The position numbers were made by a program, and so were the translations under genes. A stretch of 64,000 bases of DNA from the NCBI GenBank assembly GCA_023386585.1, contig JAEWJM010000019.1, forward strand, positions 62,001-126,000. Direction: 5' to 3'. Positions 1-8,775 of the stretch are shown here, piece after piece. This DNA is from Bacteroidota bacterium (GTDB lineage Bacteria > Bacteroidota > Bacteroidia > Flavobacteriales > Flavobacteriaceae). Every line of letters begins with the position of its first letter. Positions within the stretch are counted from its first letter, which is position 1. The notes under the pieces are model-generated. The model saw only the letters and a list, made by a program, of their open reading frames with translations, was not told where the DNA came from and ran no database searches.

Positions 1-1545
1 CAATCGTATCCGTTGCCGGTGTTGATTGGAACTGTTTTGCTTTGTACGTTTTTGGTTGTTTTTATCTCAGTGCGCCGCGGCAATTTCAAGCGCGCGTTTT
101 CAACCAAAGCCGACTTTACGACCCGAATGCTCATTTTTATACCGTCAGTTTTAGTTGTTGCTTATTTTGGATTCTTTGTCAGCAACAATGACGCGGAATG
201 GTCTTCCAACCGATACAATTCGGAAATTTCAAAATCGGGGATTTATTCCTTTTTTGCTGCTTTTCGGAACAACCGGATGGATTACAGCGAGTTTTATACG
301 ACGATTATTAATGAAAAAGCATTTTCGATCGTACGAGGTAAGTTGGCCCAACAAAATAGTCGCTTTGCAGCTGATGGTTTGTCGATACACCGTACGATTG
401 TTTCTCCGGCGGCATCAGAAGCGCATCCCAATGTTGTTTTTATCCTGGTGGAAAGCCTCAGTGGAAGCTTTCTGAAGGAATTTGGCAATAAAGACAATAT
501 CACGCCGTTCATGGACAGCCTTGCGCAGAAGAGCGTTTTCTTTGAAAACCTGTACGCAACCGGAACGCGTACGGTCCGCGGTATGGAAGCGGTCACTTTA
601 TCCATTCCGCCAACGCCGGGGCAAAGCATTGTAAAGCGCCCGAATAATGAAAACCTCTATACGGTTGCGAGCGTTTTCAATAAGCGCAATTACGAGTGTA
701 ATTTCTTTTACGGCGGTGACGGTTATTTTGACAATATGAACGATTATTTCGGCGGAAACGGATTCAATATTTACGATCGTGGCCGCGGAAGTGTGCTGAG
801 CGACAATATCAAAACGACTCGCAATAATATCGACGATTCAGAGGTGACTTTCGAAAATGCGTGGGGTGTTTGTGACGAAGACATCTACCGGAAAATGATG
901 AAGGTTGCAGACGACCGATTTGCGAAGAACCAGCCGTTCTTCAATTTTATCATGACCGTTTCGAATCACCGCCCCTATACTTATCCGGCAGGAAAGATCG
1001 ACCTGCCTTCAGGAAAAAGTCGGAATGGCGCCGTGAAATATACCGATTTTGCACTTCGTGATTTCTTCCGGAAAGCCAAACGTCGGCCCTGGTTTAAAAA
1101 TACAGTGTTTGTTATCATCGCCGATCATTGTGCAAGCAGTGCGGGAAAAGACGAAATTGACATTAAAAATTATCACATTCCCGCCTTCATTATAAATCTG
1201 CCTGACGCGCAACCAATGAAAATCGTAAAGCAGTGCTCACAGATTGATCTTTTCCCAACGTTGTTTTCTTTGCTACATTGGTCCTACGATTCCAATTTTT
1301 TTGGTAAGGACGTTTTAAGTGATACTTTCGAAGAGCGCGCGCTTTCGGGAACTTACAGGAAGCTGGCCTTGATAAAAGGTGAAAAGGTCGTAATTTTGTC
1401 CGACCAGAAAAAGCAGGCGTTCTACCGCTATAGTGCCAAGGACGACGACCTTAAGCCGATTGCCGCTGACCAGAATTTTCTCGAGGAAGCCATCGCGTGG
1501 TATCAGACTGCCGATTATCTGTTTACAAATAAATTGCTTAAATAA
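1..1545 (+). CDS. LTA synthase/sulfatase family protein (5' end outside window)
   Basis: Membrane-anchored alkaline-phosphatase-fold enzyme of the LtaS/MdoB (phosphoglycerol or phosphoethanolamine transferase) type. The frame is open to base 1, so the true start and probably several membrane helices lie upstream. Two hydrophobic segments remain near visible residues 5-23 and 43-60, followed by a periplasmic sulfatase-like domain. Visible signatures are NVVFILVES (metal-binding Glu near residue 151), YATGTRTVRGMEA (expected Thr nucleophile near 187), SNHRPYTYP and ADHC (metal-binding Asp/His near 375). In Gram-negative bacteria such proteins decorate periplasmic glucans or lipids; the substrate here is unknown. 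The stop codon overlaps the ATG of the next gene. Confidence 0.85.
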   Translation, partial: QSYPLPVLIGTVLLCTFLVVFISVRRGNFKRAFSTKADFTTRMLIFIPSVLVVAYFGFFVSNNDAEWSSNRYNSEISKSGIYSFFAAFRNNRMDYSEFYTTIINEKAFSIVRGKLAQQNSRFAADGLSIHRTIVSPAASEAHPNVVFILVESLSGSFLKEFGNKDNITPFMDSLAQKSVFFENLYATGTRTVRGMEAVTLSIPPTPGQSIVKRPNNENLYTVASVFNKRNYECNFFYGGDGYFDNMNDYFGGNGFNIYDRGRGSVLSDNIKTTRNNIDDSEVTFENAWGVCDEDIYRKMMKVADDRFAKNQPFFNFIMTVSNHRPYTYPAGKIDLPSGKSRNGAVKYTDFALRDFFRKAKRRPWFKNTVFVIIADHCASSAGKDEIDIKNYHIPAFIINLPDAQPMKIVKQCSQIDLFPTLFSLLHWSYDSNFFGKDVLSDTFEERALSGTYRKLALIKGEKVVILSDQKKQAFYRYSAKDDDLKPIAADQNFLEEAIAWYQTADYLFTNKLLK

Positions 1546-1982
1546 TGCATTCCAAAGCGATTGCTTTTCTACCGTTTATCATATTGTTCACAGGCCTGCC
1601 ACTATATGCGCAGGAATGGCAGAGTGAAGTCTCAACTGCTTTGCGCAGTGCTTCGCAATCGAACAAGAAAGTACTCTTATACTTTTCGGCAGGAAAATCG
1701 TGCGAGGAATGCCGTGTAATCGAAGAATCTGTTTTTTCGACCGACGCGTTCCTAGAATATGCCCAGCCGCTTTATGTGCTCACGCGGGTCGCTTTTGACG
1801 CCAACGCTGAGCCGGAAAAGAAAGCTGAGAACCTGCTGGTTGTGGAAAAGTACAATAAGGACGGATTTTTCCCCTTTGTCGTTGTGGTTGACCGCAGTGG
1901 CCGAGTTATTGGAAATACCGGAATCTACGAGGGCGAGGATGCTGAAGCATTTATCAGGAAACTGAGAGCACTTTCCCGCTAA
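1545..1982 (+). CDS. exported thioredoxin-like protein
   Basis: A 145-aa protein with an N-terminal signal peptide ending near LPLYAQ and a thioredoxin fold of the kind that begins WQSEVSTALRSASQSNKKVL. The redox motif is CEEC (Cys53 and Cys56), not the usual CGPC/CxxC of classical thioredoxin, and a cis-Pro candidate is in FFPFVVVVD. It probably acts as a periplasmic thiol oxidoreductase. Its ATG overlaps the TAA of the sulfatase-like gene, so the two are probably cotranscribed. The partner protein is unknown. Confidence 0.8.
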   Translation: MHSKAIAFLPFIILFTGLPLYAQEWQSEVSTALRSASQSNKKVLLYFSAGKSCEECRVIEESVFSTDAFLEYAQPLYVLTRVAFDANAEPEKKAENLLVVEKYNKDGFFPFVVVVDRSGRVIGNTGIYEGEDAEAFIRKLRALSR

Positions 1983-2374
1983 TTATTTTCGAAAAGCAAT
2001 ACCTGGCTTTTCAGCCTCTCGATCAGCATGTTCATCATCCGCTTGTTCAGATTTGATGAATTCTGGATGTATGTTGCGTATTCTTTCAGAGTAAAAAGGC
2101 CGATTACAATTCCCTTTAGTGAATTCCTGAATTTTATATCCTTTTGGATCGCATTTTCTATGAACTGCAATTTCTTCTCGGCCGAGTAGGTGTGGAAGTC
2201 GTTTTTGTACTTGCTGATATAGTTGCGGAACACATCAAGAAATATATCGTTTTGAACTTTGAGGATTGGCCGAAGCACGCCGTTCTGAAACGCCTCCTCT
2301 GAACTTGATTGCGCTGATATTTCGCCGATTGCCTGACCGCGCATTGCGGATATGAATTCGTCTCGTTTGTCCAT
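1979..2374 (-). CDS. conserved hypothetical protein, Flavobacterial family
   Basis: A 131-aa soluble, predominantly helical protein with no signal peptide or membrane segment. It resembles a short conserved Flavobacteriaceae family that is sometimes labelled glyoxalase, but I see none of the metal-binding His/Glu pattern of glyoxalases, so I do not assign that activity. Recognisable stretches are SSSEEAFQNGVLRPILKVQND and a C-terminal helix SNLNKRMMNMLIERLKSQVL. It converges on the thioredoxin-like gene with a 4-base antisense overlap, and it starts downstream of the terminator of the OmpA gene. Confidence 0.65.
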   Translation of the reverse strand: MDKRDEFISAMRGQAIGEISAQSSSEEAFQNGVLRPILKVQNDIFLDVFRNYISKYKNDFHTYSAEKKLQFIENAIQKDIKFRNSLKGIVIGLFTLKEYATYIQNSSNLNKRMMNMLIERLKSQVLLFENN

Positions 2375-2386
2375 AATAAGATAAAA

Positions 2387-2412
2387 AAACCGCCCAGATT
2401 GCTGGACGGTTT
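2387..2412 (-). terminator. intrinsic terminator of the OmpA-family gene
   Basis: Inverted repeat with 11-base arms (2387-2397 and 2402-2412, one mismatch, 4-base loop). Read on the minus strand it is followed by a run of seven T. It lies 22 bases past the stop codon of the OmpA-family gene. Confidence 0.75.
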
Positions 2413-2433
2413 CCTATTGTTTAGAGATTAGTT

Positions 2434-3750
2434 CTATTTCATTGTGAAGATTACCCTTCGGACAAGGCGTCTTGCGCTGTCGGAATCTTTGTCGACAGAT
2501 GCGTCTTCACCCGCAGGAATGATGTTCAGCCTTGAGGCATTGATCCCCGCTTTTATTAATGTATTGCGTACATTATTTGCACGTTTTTCAGAAAGTGCCT
2601 TATTAACTTCGGTACTTCCGATTTCGTCGGCGTATCCGGTGATATCAACCGATGCATTCGGATTGTTTTTCAGATAAGTCAAGACAAAAGAGATATTCTG
2701 AGTTGACGCCGGTGTTGGTTTTGAACTATTGAAATCAAAGAAGACAGAAACATATCCATCATTGATCAGGCGTTTAACGACTTCGTTATTGTTCGATTTG
2801 TCAGCAGCCGTTGTGATCTTGTCGTCCATGTATTTTTCAAGTTCATCGGCAACACCATTCTTATTAAGGTCGACCATTCGGCCTTTGGTATCAACAGCAA
2901 CACCTGCGATCGAGTTGTTTTCAACGTCGAGATAATCAGGAACGCCGTCTTTATCGGTATCGTTCATCATTGTTTCCAATTCGCCGATGCGCTCGTCAAG
3001 TGCTTTCAACTGTTCATCGCTTTCTGATGGAATAATCGCCCAGTCGCCGTGAAGGTTTTCACGTCCGAATGAATACGACAGACCGGCGGCGACCGTATAA
3101 AGGCTTCCCGCCAGGTTATTACTTGTATCGGAATAGGAGCCATCCCAGTTAAAGTGCTGGCGAACGTTGGAGTTCATCGTAAGATCGAGGTGGAAACCGA
3201 GTTTGTTCGTAATCCTGATCTGTGGCGTGATTCCAAACATAATTCCGACATTATATTCTGTTACATCCTCATTTACTCCCATTTTCGGAGTCATTTGCGC
3301 CGCCTGTACACCTCCGTGCAAGAGCAAGCCAAAACGGCCGGCGCGTTCTTCAAAACTGAAGAGGCGAACCGCATTCACAACACCTTGTAAACCAACGCGG
3401 ATGTGCTGCATTTCAAAAGGCAAGCTTTCCGATCCGGAGCTGTTTTCCAACTTGTCGTATGCCACATCGAGCTTAACACCGAATTTCGGGCTGATCATGT
3501 AGCGCGTGCCAAGGCTGAAGTGATTGAATTTAAATGCGAAATGTTTTTCCGGATTGCTGGCGAAGTAACCTTCGGCGTAAGGCTTGATGCCCTTACTTTG
3601 TCCTGCGTTGAATTCTATGGTCCACCTGTTATAACTGTCCGGGCTGCTGTCCATGACTTTTTCCCGTAAGGTGTCGTTTTCTGTCCCCTGAGCGCTCGCG
3701 CCTGCTAGAGTGAGCATAAAAACAGGTATCAATAGTAAACGTTGTTTCAT
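2434..3750 (-). CDS. OmpA-family outer membrane protein with thrombospondin type 3 repeats
   Basis: A 438-aa envelope protein. The order is: signal peptide (MKQRLLLIPVFMLTLAGASAQ), N-terminal beta-barrel of about 200 residues, short acidic calcium-binding repeats (DTDKDGVPDYLD, DLNKNGVADELE), and a C-terminal OmpA/MotB peptidoglycan-binding domain. That domain shows VFFDFNSSKPT and GYADEIGSTEVNKALSEKRA, with the conserved Asp and Arg that bind diaminopimelate. It should tie the outer membrane to the cell wall. The start at 3750 is chosen because a signal peptide begins there; an upstream ATG at 3780 would add 10 polar residues. A TATATTTG box upstream fits a strong housekeeping promoter. Confidence 0.9.
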   Translation of the reverse strand: MKQRLLLIPVFMLTLAGASAQGTENDTLREKVMDSSPDSYNRWTIEFNAGQSKGIKPYAEGYFASNPEKHFAFKFNHFSLGTRYMISPKFGVKLDVAYDKLENSSGSESLPFEMQHIRVGLQGVVNAVRLFSFEERAGRFGLLLHGGVQAAQMTPKMGVNEDVTEYNVGIMFGITPQIRITNKLGFHLDLTMNSNVRQHFNWDGSYSDTSNNLAGSLYTVAAGLSYSFGRENLHGDWAIIPSESDEQLKALDERIGELETMMNDTDKDGVPDYLDVENNSIAGVAVDTKGRMVDLNKNGVADELEKYMDDKITTAADKSNNNEVVKRLINDGYVSVFFDFNSSKPTPASTQNISFVLTYLKNNPNASVDITGYADEIGSTEVNKALSEKRANNVRNTLIKAGINASRLNIIPAGEDASVDKDSDSARRLVRRVIFTMK

Positions 3751-3797
3751 AGGATGTGTTCTGATTAATGTTAATGGCATCTCTGGTTAGTTACTTG

Positions 3798-3805
3798 CAA
3801 ATATA
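3798..3805 (-). promoter_or_regulatory. Bacteroidota -7 promoter box for the OmpA gene
   Basis: Reads TATATTTG on the minus strand, matching TAnnTTTG. A transcript starting a few bases downstream would have a leader of about 40 bases before the ATG at 3750. No clear -33 box was seen. Confidence 0.55.
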
Positions 3806-3896
3806 AAACTTTAGAGTTAAAATTAATAAATACAACCTAAAAATGCTAATTTTAAGAGTCAATTCTGCATGCAGATTATAATTTTATTGTTTTTTT

Positions 3897-4316
3897 ATGA
3901 AAGTTTCTAAAATCTTTGTAACCGTGGATGTTGTGCTTGTAAGGCATAAAGAATTGGCAGGCGAGGTGCTGCTGATCAAAAGAAAGAATGACCCATTTCG
4001 TGGTCAATGGGCGCTGCCGGGTGGTTTCGTCGACGAAAACGAAGATTTAGAAACGGCCGCATTAAGGGAATTACAGGAAGAAACTGGAATCCAACTTAAC
4101 CGCGCTCAACAGATTGGCGCCTTCGGAAAACCCGGCCGCGACCCGCGTCATCATACGGTCTCGGTCGCATTTTTTGCAGAAGCGCCTGAAAACGTGAATG
4201 CAGTCGCCGCCGATGATGCAGCCGAAGCAGATTGGTTTTTACTTTCTGACTTGCCGCCGCTGGCATTCGATCATTCTGATATTATCGATGAAGCGCTGAA
4301 AAGATTTCTCAGTTAA
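3897..4316 (+). CDS. Nudix hydrolase
   Basis: A 139-aa cytosolic pyrophosphohydrolase. The Nudix box is complete: Gly43, Glu49, Arg57-Glu58, Glu61-Glu62, Gly64, inside GGFVDENEDLETAALRELQ. It is preceded by WALPGG and followed by GRDPRHHTVSVAFFAE, a layout common in Nudix proteins that act on ADP-ribose or in NrtR-like sensor domains. There is no C-terminal DNA-binding domain, so an enzyme is more likely than a regulator. Divergent from the OmpA gene; its stop overlaps the convergent DUF3817 gene by 4 bases. Confidence 0.9.
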   Translation: MKVSKIFVTVDVVLVRHKELAGEVLLIKRKNDPFRGQWALPGGFVDENEDLETAALRELQEETGIQLNRAQQIGAFGKPGRDPRHHTVSVAFFAEAPENVNAVAADDAAEADWFLLSDLPPLAFDHSDIIDEALKRFLS

Positions 4317-4597
4317 TTGACTGCTTCGGAGAAATACTTTTTCTCCATATAAAATGTTCCGAACGGAATTACCGATGCAATGCAGATTTCAAAATATTTA
4401 CGGAGTTTCCATGATTGCTCCTGCTTGAGCATTGTCGCCATGATTATATACCCAATGAACAGCAGTCCGTGAGCCATACCAACATTCCGGACAAATTCGG
4501 GCATGTTCCAAATGTATTTTAAAGGCATTGCAACGAACAGCAAAAGCAATAGCGAAACCCCCTCGAGTATGGCGACAATCTTAAATAGCTTAATCAT
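4313..4597 (-). CDS. DUF3817-type small membrane protein
   Basis: A 94-aa protein with about three hydrophobic helices. The signature resembles DUF3817 (YdzA-like): FKIVAILEGVSLLLLLFVAMPLKY, then NVGMAHGLLFIGYI, then IPFGTFYMEKK. The function of the family is not known. The start at 4597 is chosen because the family typically begins at the first helix; an upstream in-frame start at 4690 would run into the divergent neighbour. Confidence 0.8.
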   Translation of the reverse strand: MIKLFKIVAILEGVSLLLLLFVAMPLKYIWNMPEFVRNVGMAHGLLFIGYIIMATMLKQEQSWKLRKYFEICIASVIPFGTFYMEKKYFSEAVN

Positions 4598-4646
4598 ATA
4601 TTTGTGATGTGTCGGCAAAGGTAGTCCGCAAAATTCGATAACGAAA

Positions 4647-5162
4647 ATGAGTAAGCGCGATTTAAAAAAATATTTATCGGGATTGACCAAAGCTCAGTTG
4701 GAAGAGCAGTTCACCGAGTTGTATGACAAATTTCCGGAGGTAAAAGCATATTATAATTTCGTCTTCAATCCGCGGGAAGAAAAGCTGATAGGCGAGGCCA
4801 AGGCCAAAATCAGCAATGAATATTTTCCAACAAAAACCAAGCGTGCCAAGCTTCGGCGGTCGGTTGCACAAAAATTTTTGAAGCAGTTTCTTTTGTTGGG
4901 TGTCGATCCGTATCTGATTGCCGACCTGATGCTGTTCAATATCGAAACGGCGCAGAAATACTCCGCGCGGCGTGAAATGCGCTACTCTTCGTTTTATTCG
5001 AGTCTGCAGAAATCCTTCGAGCAAGCGGTTAAATATGCGATATCGGCCGGTATTGCATCAGACTTTCGGGAGCGGTTGAAAGCCATTTCCCTCGAGGCGC
5101 ACCGACAGAAATGGGAAAACCGGAACGCCTTCGACCTTGCTTTGGAAGTGTTCGACGAGTAG
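4647..5162 (+). CDS. DUF6155-type conserved protein
   Basis: A 171-aa soluble, basic, helix-rich protein starting MSKRDLKKYLSGLTKAQLEE. It looks like the Bacteroidota DUF6155 family, of unknown function. Helical stretches alternate charged and hydrophobic residues, and there is no signal peptide or known catalytic motif. It starts divergently from the DUF3817 gene, only 49 bases away. Confidence 0.7.
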   Translation: MSKRDLKKYLSGLTKAQLEEQFTELYDKFPEVKAYYNFVFNPREEKLIGEAKAKISNEYFPTKTKRAKLRRSVAQKFLKQFLLLGVDPYLIADLMLFNIETAQKYSARREMRYSSFYSSLQKSFEQAVKYAISAGIASDFRERLKAISLEAHRQKWENRNAFDLALEVFDE

Positions 5163-5257
5163 TATCTGTAAATTTTGCTAAACATTTAAAAAATTATGTA
5201 ACGCCTTAGCGGCGGCTGTTTGCCAACTTTGCCTTAGATGAAAATGAGATAAAATCT

Positions 5258-5713
5258 ATGGAAAGAGCGTTACACTTACAAAATTCAGTTTTATTGGTTC
5301 GAATTCCTGAAGATGTATTCATTCCCGAATATCAGGACAAGCCAAGGCCGCGAAAGGCGATCTTACGAGCCATTATCCAAACCCTTCAAACAAAAACCCT
5401 GGAACTGCTGTATGCAGGGCCGCAAAAGGAGTCGGTCTTCGAGAAATATGCGGGCAAAAATGAAGGTATTTTTGTCAGCATAAATGTTTTGGATGACGGA
5501 AAATGCGATTTCACGATTTCACAGGACGTGCTTTTAAAAAGGTTCAAACGCGAGCTGCAATACAACAACGAGCATATCCTGATTGACAACACGAGTTTTG
5601 CAAACGGACTCTACCAACGCCACATCCAGTTGTACATCCGAAGCAGAAGATCCGACAAAAAGCCGGTGCCTGCCTACACATTTTCTGCAAGCGGCAACTT
5701 TGCCAGCGCGTGA
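5258..5713 (+). CDS. hypothetical protein
   Basis: A 151-aa soluble protein I do not recognise. It has no signal peptide, no membrane segment and a mixed alpha/beta pattern. The C-terminus is basic (YIRSRRSDKKPVP). Codon use matches the neighbours and its frame is intact, so I take it as real. A CAACTTTG sequence 27 bases before the ATG is one base from the TAnnTTTG promoter box. It converges on the DUF763 gene with a 7-base gap and no visible terminator. Confidence 0.6.
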   Translation: MERALHLQNSVLLVRIPEDVFIPEYQDKPRPRKAILRAIIQTLQTKTLELLYAGPQKESVFEKYAGKNEGIFVSINVLDDGKCDFTISQDVLLKRFKRELQYNNEHILIDNTSFANGLYQRHIQLYIRSRRSDKKPVPAYTFSASGNFASA

Positions 5714-5720
5714 TAACTGT

Positions 5721-6935
5721 CTAAAATAATGAAAGCTGCCCGGGCTGACCTTTGTCGCCGGGCGGTTTTGCATTTCCGAAAACCGTTCTGCCGCCATAGA
5801 GGTGCGACTCCGCGCGTTCTTTTGCAATCACCTGATTGAAATTTCTGTTGGGCGCAAATCCTTTTTCGGCATTGGCAGCAATTTCGGAAAGTTTTTTTAT
5901 TGCCTGCAGTTTGTCGGTATTGCCAATTTTAGCCCGGTCGATGGCTTTTCGTAAAGTCGAAATTGTCTCGTCGTAAATTTTGGTCGGAACCGGGAAAGGA
6001 TGTCCGTCCTTACCGCCGTGCGCAAACGAAAATCGCGCAGGATCTTCAAAGCGTGAAGGCGTTCCATAAATTACCTCGCTGACCAGGGCAAGCGATTGAA
6101 GCGCCCGCGGACCCATTCCTTTCAATAAAAGCAACGATTCAAAATCTTCAGGCTGCCGCTCATGCGTAAGCCAGAGCATCGCGCCAAGCCTTTTCAGGTT
6201 CACGTCCTCCACGCGCACATCATGATGCGAAGGCATAACAAGCCGGTTCATTTCCCGCAGGATCCGATCGGGATTTTCACGACTGATTTCGAGGGTTGCG
6301 TTTCGAGAAGCTTCCGCACTGGAGTCGGTTAAATTCAGTATGTTTCCCTGGTTTTGTCCGTAAATAAAAGTATGTGGTTCGTTCACAAAAGAACTGACTT
6401 TCTTCGAATGCCAATGGTAACGGCGCGCCATTTTGCTTTCGGCGTTCATTCCTTGCTGGACTACGGCCCAGTCGCCGTTTTTGCTGACAATAAAACTGTG
6501 AAGGTAAAGTTGGAAGCCGTCCTGAATAGCGGTGTTGTCGACTTTAGCCGCAAGCTTGCTGTTGTTGCCGAGAATGATTCCGTCGAGGCCCGTTTTATCG
6601 GCAACCTTCAGGAGCTCGGCAGGCGTTTGCATGGAATGTTTTCCCTTTCCGCCGCAAATGAAAATCCCGAGTTCATGAGACATCGGATTAATCGCTTTTT
6701 TCAAAGCTCCCATGACCGACGTTGTAATTCCGGACGAGTGCCAATCCATTCCCATTACAGCTCCCAAACTTTGGAACCAAAATGGATCGCTGAGTTTTTC
6801 AACCACCGTTTCGGGAGAAAATTCAATCGCGATGGTTTCGACGATAGCCAACCCGAGTTTTGACATCCGTTCGGCAAGCCAAGGCGGAACATGGCCATAA
6901 TGCAATGGCAGGTCGGCGGATCCGGAACGTTTCAT
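5721..6935 (-). CDS. DUF763 domain protein
   Basis: A 404-aa soluble protein matching the DUF763 family from its first residues (MKRSGSADLPLHYGHVPPWL) through FICGGKGKHSMQTPAEL and LLLLKGMGPRALQSLALVSE. The last stretch resembles a helix-hairpin-helix DNA-binding motif, which suggests nucleic-acid contact, but the activity of the family is not established. The C-terminal 50 residues are low-complexity (KPPGDKGQPGQLSLF). It is divergent from the helicase gene, with a promoter box for each direction in the gap. Confidence 0.85.
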   Translation of the reverse strand: MKRSGSADLPLHYGHVPPWLAERMSKLGLAIVETIAIEFSPETVVEKLSDPFWFQSLGAVMGMDWHSSGITTSVMGALKKAINPMSHELGIFICGGKGKHSMQTPAELLKVADKTGLDGIILGNNSKLAAKVDNTAIQDGFQLYLHSFIVSKNGDWAVVQQGMNAESKMARRYHWHSKKVSSFVNEPHTFIYGQNQGNILNLTDSSAEASRNATLEISRENPDRILREMNRLVMPSHHDVRVEDVNLKRLGAMLWLTHERQPEDFESLLLLKGMGPRALQSLALVSEVIYGTPSRFEDPARFSFAHGGKDGHPFPVPTKIYDETISTLRKAIDRAKIGNTDKLQAIKKLSEIAANAEKGFAPNRNFNQVIAKERAESHLYGGRTVFGNAKPPGDKGQPGQLSLF

Positions 6936-6957
6936 CGTTGTGGCGATTGAGAATTGT

Positions 6958-6965
6958 CAAAAATA
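6958..6965 (-). promoter_or_regulatory. -7 promoter box for the DUF763 gene
   Basis: Reads TATTTTTG on the minus strand (TAnnTTTG), 22 bases before the ATG at 6935. Confidence 0.5.
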
Positions 6966-7018
6966 CGCCATCACACTTAAATTTGATGTTAAAAGTTCGG
7001 ATAAGCTTTTTTTAGGCG

Positions 7019-7026
7019 TACTTTTG
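7019..7026 (+). promoter_or_regulatory. -7 promoter box for the helicase gene
   Basis: TACTTTTG matches TAnnTTTG, with a weak -33 candidate TTCG 19 bases upstream. Transcription would begin near 7033, which makes the ATG at 7047 a better start than the in-frame TTG at 7032. Confidence 0.5.
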
Positions 7027-7046
7027 CAAAATTGCTAAAAGAGGAA

Positions 7047-8573
7047 ATGCCGAACGACGAAACCACATCGCAGACCGAGGAGAGAAAAGAGCTTTACAGC
7101 TACCAGCAGGGCGACATCCAGGCCATCTTTGAGCGGCTTGACAATGCGCCTGCGAACCACCATCTGCTGTATCAGTTGCCAACCGGCGGCGGAAAGACGG
7201 TAATTTTTTCAGAAATCGTACGGCGTTACCTGTCCCGGCACAATAAGAAAGTGGTTGTCCTTACGCACCGGATCGAATTGTGCAAGCAAACTTCACAAAT
7301 GCTGACCGGCTTTGGCGTCACCAATAAGATCATCAACAGCAAGGTTAAGGAACTTCCCGATCAAAATGACTACATGTGCTTCGTTGCGATGGTGGAAACC
7401 CTGAAAAACCGCATCAATGACGAAAAGCTGCATCTCGATAATATTGGTTTGGTAATCATCGATGAGGCGCATTACAATTCCTTCCGGAAATTGTTCAATT
7501 CGTTTAAAAATGCCTTTATTCTCGGTGTGACCGCAACACCGTTGAGCTCGAATATCAAGCTTCCGATGAACGAGAATTACAAGGAACTCATCGTTGGCGA
7601 TACGATTGCTTCACTGATCGAAAAAGGTTATCTGGCTAAGGCGGTCACTTACAGCTATGACGTTGGATTGACATCACTGAAGGTCGGCATCAACGGAGAT
7701 TATACCGTGAAATCTTCCGATGAACTTTACTCAAACATGGTTATGCAGGAAAAACTGCTCCATGCCTATACCGAACGTTCGCTGGGAAAAAAAACGCTGA
7801 TTTTCAACAATGGGATCAATACCTCACTTTATGTTTACGAAACGTTCCGGGAGGCAGGTTATCCGATCCGGCATCTCGACAATACAAGCAGCGGCGACGA
7901 ACGCAAGGAAATCCTGCATTGGTTCAAAAAAACCCCGGATGCAATTCTGACCTCGGTCGGCATCCTGACAACAGGTTTTGACGAACCAACCGTTGAAAGC
8001 ATTATCCTTAACCGCGCAACAAAATCGCTGACGCTGTATTTCCAGATGATCGGTCGCGGATCCCGGAAACTTCCCGGAAAAGACAACTTTACAATCATCG
8101 ATCTGGGAAACAACGCCGCCCGCTTTGGCTTGTGGACAGATCCGGTGGATTGGCAACATATCTTCAAAGCGCCGGAATTCTACCTCGAAAGCCTCCGCGA
8201 CGACGCCGAAATCGAAATGTATTTCAAATACGTCATGCCGCAGCACATTCGCGACAAGTTTGCGAAGTCGGAAAACATCGATTTTGATGTTGATGAAGAA
8301 CACAAACTGGTGCTATCGGCAAATCTTCGGTCGAAGATCGTCATTGAACGCTCGCTGGAGCAACACGCGAGAATGTGCGTCGAGAATTCGGATACGCTTT
8401 CTGGCGCAAAATCGTTGGCAAAAGAACTTGAGAATGATATCGAATGGCGGATGAAACGCTATGCGGCCTGCCTGAGCCATTGCAGCAAAAATTACCGCGA
8501 ATGGCTCATCGAAGATTACAAAAACCGGCTGATAGTTCTGATCGGTAAAAAATTCCGCGAAAGCTATCTGTAA
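7047..8573 (+). CDS. DEAD/DEAH-box superfamily II helicase
   Basis: A 508-aa ATP-dependent nucleic-acid helicase. Motif I is PTGGGKT (residues 45-51), motif II DEAH (139 onward), motif III VTATP, and motif VI QMIGRGSRK in the second RecA domain, which resembles the ResIII/RadD-type organisation. The last 130 residues are a charged helical extension without a recognisable domain. RadD-like helicases act in double-strand-break repair in other bacteria, but the assignment here is only to the superfamily. The ATG start is preferred over the upstream TTG because of the promoter position. Confidence 0.85.
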   Translation: MPNDETTSQTEERKELYSYQQGDIQAIFERLDNAPANHHLLYQLPTGGGKTVIFSEIVRRYLSRHNKKVVVLTHRIELCKQTSQMLTGFGVTNKIINSKVKELPDQNDYMCFVAMVETLKNRINDEKLHLDNIGLVIIDEAHYNSFRKLFNSFKNAFILGVTATPLSSNIKLPMNENYKELIVGDTIASLIEKGYLAKAVTYSYDVGLTSLKVGINGDYTVKSSDELYSNMVMQEKLLHAYTERSLGKKTLIFNNGINTSLYVYETFREAGYPIRHLDNTSSGDERKEILHWFKKTPDAILTSVGILTTGFDEPTVESIILNRATKSLTLYFQMIGRGSRKLPGKDNFTIIDLGNNAARFGLWTDPVDWQHIFKAPEFYLESLRDDAEIEMYFKYVMPQHIRDKFAKSENIDFDVDEEHKLVLSANLRSKIVIERSLEQHARMCVENSDTLSGAKSLAKELENDIEWRMKRYAACLSHCSKNYREWLIEDYKNRLIVLIGKKFRESYL

Positions 8574-8608
8574 AACGTTCCTTTGCCGGGTGTTACAAAA
8601 TTAACATG

Positions 8609-8672
8609 CGTAGTTCATCGGTAAAAGTATCGTCAAAAACCTTTAATTTTCCTAATTTGTGCAGTTCATCGA
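8609..8672 (+). promoter_or_regulatory. two copies of the TGCnKTTCRTCGR motif upstream of pelF
   Basis: CGTAGTTCATCGG at 8609-8621 and TGCAGTTCATCGA at 8660-8672 lie about 100 and 50 bases before the pelF -7 box, in direct orientation and 51 bases apart, close to five helical turns. Related copies occur in the 20.4-20.7 kb region. The core GCAGTTCAT is one base from the half-site consensus of LytTR response regulators. The regulator is not known. Confidence 0.45.
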
Positions 8673-8721
8673 CTTTATTTTAAGTTAAACTGATGAATTT
8701 TAATTAGGCTGTTTCATGCAG

Positions 8722-8729
8722 TAAATTTG
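8722..8729 (+). promoter_or_regulatory. -7 promoter box of the Pel-like operon
   Basis: TAAATTTG matches TAnnTTTG and lies 46 bases before the pelF ATG. No good -33 box is visible, which would fit dependence on an activator bound at the two upstream motif copies. Confidence 0.55.
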
Positions 8730-8775
8730 CCTCAGATACCAAATATTCCGCATTGGAAGAGGTAATTCGATCAGC

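Noticed and set aside
1979..2374. Glyoxalase function for the 131-aa conserved protein
   Set aside because: No vicinal-oxygen-chelate fold repeats or metal ligands are visible, so the name is not supported by sequence.
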